Positions 5,773 through 6,115 of a DNA stretch of 6,115 nt are shown one piece after another. Both the position numbers and the translations under genes were made by a program. The notes under the pieces were generated by a model that was given only the letters and a program-made list of their open reading frames with translations, made no database searches and was not told where the DNA came from. Origin of the DNA: Candidatus Alistipes excrementipullorum (lineage in GTDB: Bacteria > Bacteroidota > Bacteroidia > Bacteroidales > Rikenellaceae); assembly GCA_019113665.1 (NCBI GenBank), contig DXGW01000205.1, forward strand, positions 1 through 6,115. Direction: 5' to 3'. The stretch's first letter is position 1; every line of letters begins with the position of its first letter.

Positions 5773-6115
5773 TTACTCCTCCTGTTTGAGCAGGTGTTCG
5801 ATGTTCTCGATGTATTCGAGCGAGTCGTCGATGAAGAACTCTATTTCGGGAACTGTCTTCAGCTGGTTGCGTACGCGGCAGCCGAGAGCGTGGCGTATCT
5901 GTTTGATGTGTTCGTGCAGCGCATCGAGTATTTCGCCGCTGCGTTCGAACGGGAATACGCTGACATAGATTTTCGCATATCCGAAGTCGGGAGACACCCT
6001 GACGGTCGTCACGGTGATCATCACACCCTTGACAAATGCGGCCGCCTCCTTGCTGAAGATGTCGGCCATGTCGCGCTGTATCTGCCGCGCGATTTTCTGT
6101 TGACGTGTGTTTTCC
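5773..6115 (-). CDS. rbfA: Ribosome-binding factor A, start codon just outside window
   Basis: 113 codons are visible. The protein begins ENTRQQKIARQIQRDMADIF, the characteristic RbfA opening. The single base left at 6115 is the last base of the preceding codon and is G, as expected if that codon is ATG, so the gene probably starts at 6117 and is otherwise complete. The single-domain KH-like fold is seen in VKGVMITVTTVRVSPDFGYAKIYVSVF, the two beta strands with the conserved SPDF/L-AK-YVS pattern. A helical EILDALHEHIKQIRHALG and then VPEIEFFIDDSLEYIENIEHLL follow. RbfA binds the 30S subunit near the 5' end of 16S rRNA and aids late maturation, especially in the cold. It ends 4 bases before the permease gene; rbfA followed by an FtsX-type permease is an order I recall from other Bacteroidales. 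Confidence 0.95.
   Translation of the reverse strand, partial: ENTRQQKIARQIQRDMADIFSKEAAAFVKGVMITVTTVRVSPDFGYAKIYVSVFPFERSGEILDALHEHIKQIRHALGCRVRNQLKTVPEIEFFIDDSLEYIENIEHLLKQEE
5778..5783 (-). promoter_or_regulatory. Strong Shine-Dalgarno-like AGGAGG before the permease gene
   Basis: AGGAGG on the minus strand lies nine bases before the ATG at 5768, inside the last codons of rbfA (CAG GAG GAG TAA). Spacing is slightly long but usable. Bacteroidota seldom rely on such sites, and the bases also encode Gln-Glu-Glu, so the match may be coincidence. Confidence 0.35.

Noticed and set aside
4725..5789. Plus-strand open frame of 354 codons opposite the permease gene
   Set aside because: It lies antisense to a clear FtsX/LolC gene, its product is rich in Cys, Arg, Gly and His with no domain or membrane pattern, and it arises from high GC and codon bias of the real gene.
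1..6115. CRISPR array, tRNA, rRNA, insertion sequence or phage attachment site
   Set aside because: No regularly spaced repeats, RNA gene signatures, transposase or flanking terminal repeats were seen.

Overview
The window looks like a chromosomal segment of a GC-rich member of the Bacteroidales, most like Alistipes or another Rikenellaceae. The reasons are fimbrillin-type lipoproteins with short lipobox signal peptides, a DUF3575-type outer-membrane protein, a Bacteroidota-style promoter (TTTG, 19-base spacer, TAnnNTTG) and a general lack of Shine-Dalgarno sites. The genus is inferred from sequence character, not from a search. All genes lie on the minus strand, so transcription runs from high to low coordinates.

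Upstream (right-hand) block, 4557-6115: a housekeeping pair. Ribosome-binding factor A (rbfA) lacks only its first codon or so at the window edge. Four bases after its stop begins a 403-residue FtsX/LolC-type ABC permease. A hairpin with a T-rich tail at 4493-4526 probably ends this transcript.

Regulatory gap, 4272-4556: 285 bases without a credible gene. It holds the terminator, three copies of ATGTTAAAAA (two of them 11 bp apart), a 7-bp perfect inverted repeat, and a good candidate promoter just ahead of the next gene.

Surface-fimbria block, 1-4271: an apparent operon of four genes. The first is a secreted two-domain protein (OmpA-like region, Pro/Glu/Ala/Thr-rich linker, C-terminal DUF3575-like barrel). 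Twelve bases later comes a fimbrillin-family lipoprotein whose reading frame is broken by a single in-frame TAG at codon 43. Then follow two related fimbrillin-like (DUF6562-type) lipoproteins. The last runs off the left edge and carries a C-terminal extension that begins like a repeat or beta-helix domain. This resembles type V (FimA/Mfa1-like) pilus loci, in which lipidated subunits are exported to the outer membrane, trimmed by a protease and polymerised by strand exchange.

The most notable observation is the isolated amber codon in the first lipoprotein. The reading frame is intact on both sides, which suggests a recent loss, a sequencing error or suppression. If the protein is the pilus anchor, the break would parallel the known nonsense mutation in fimB of Porphyromonas gingivalis ATCC 33277, which gives long, loosely held fimbriae.
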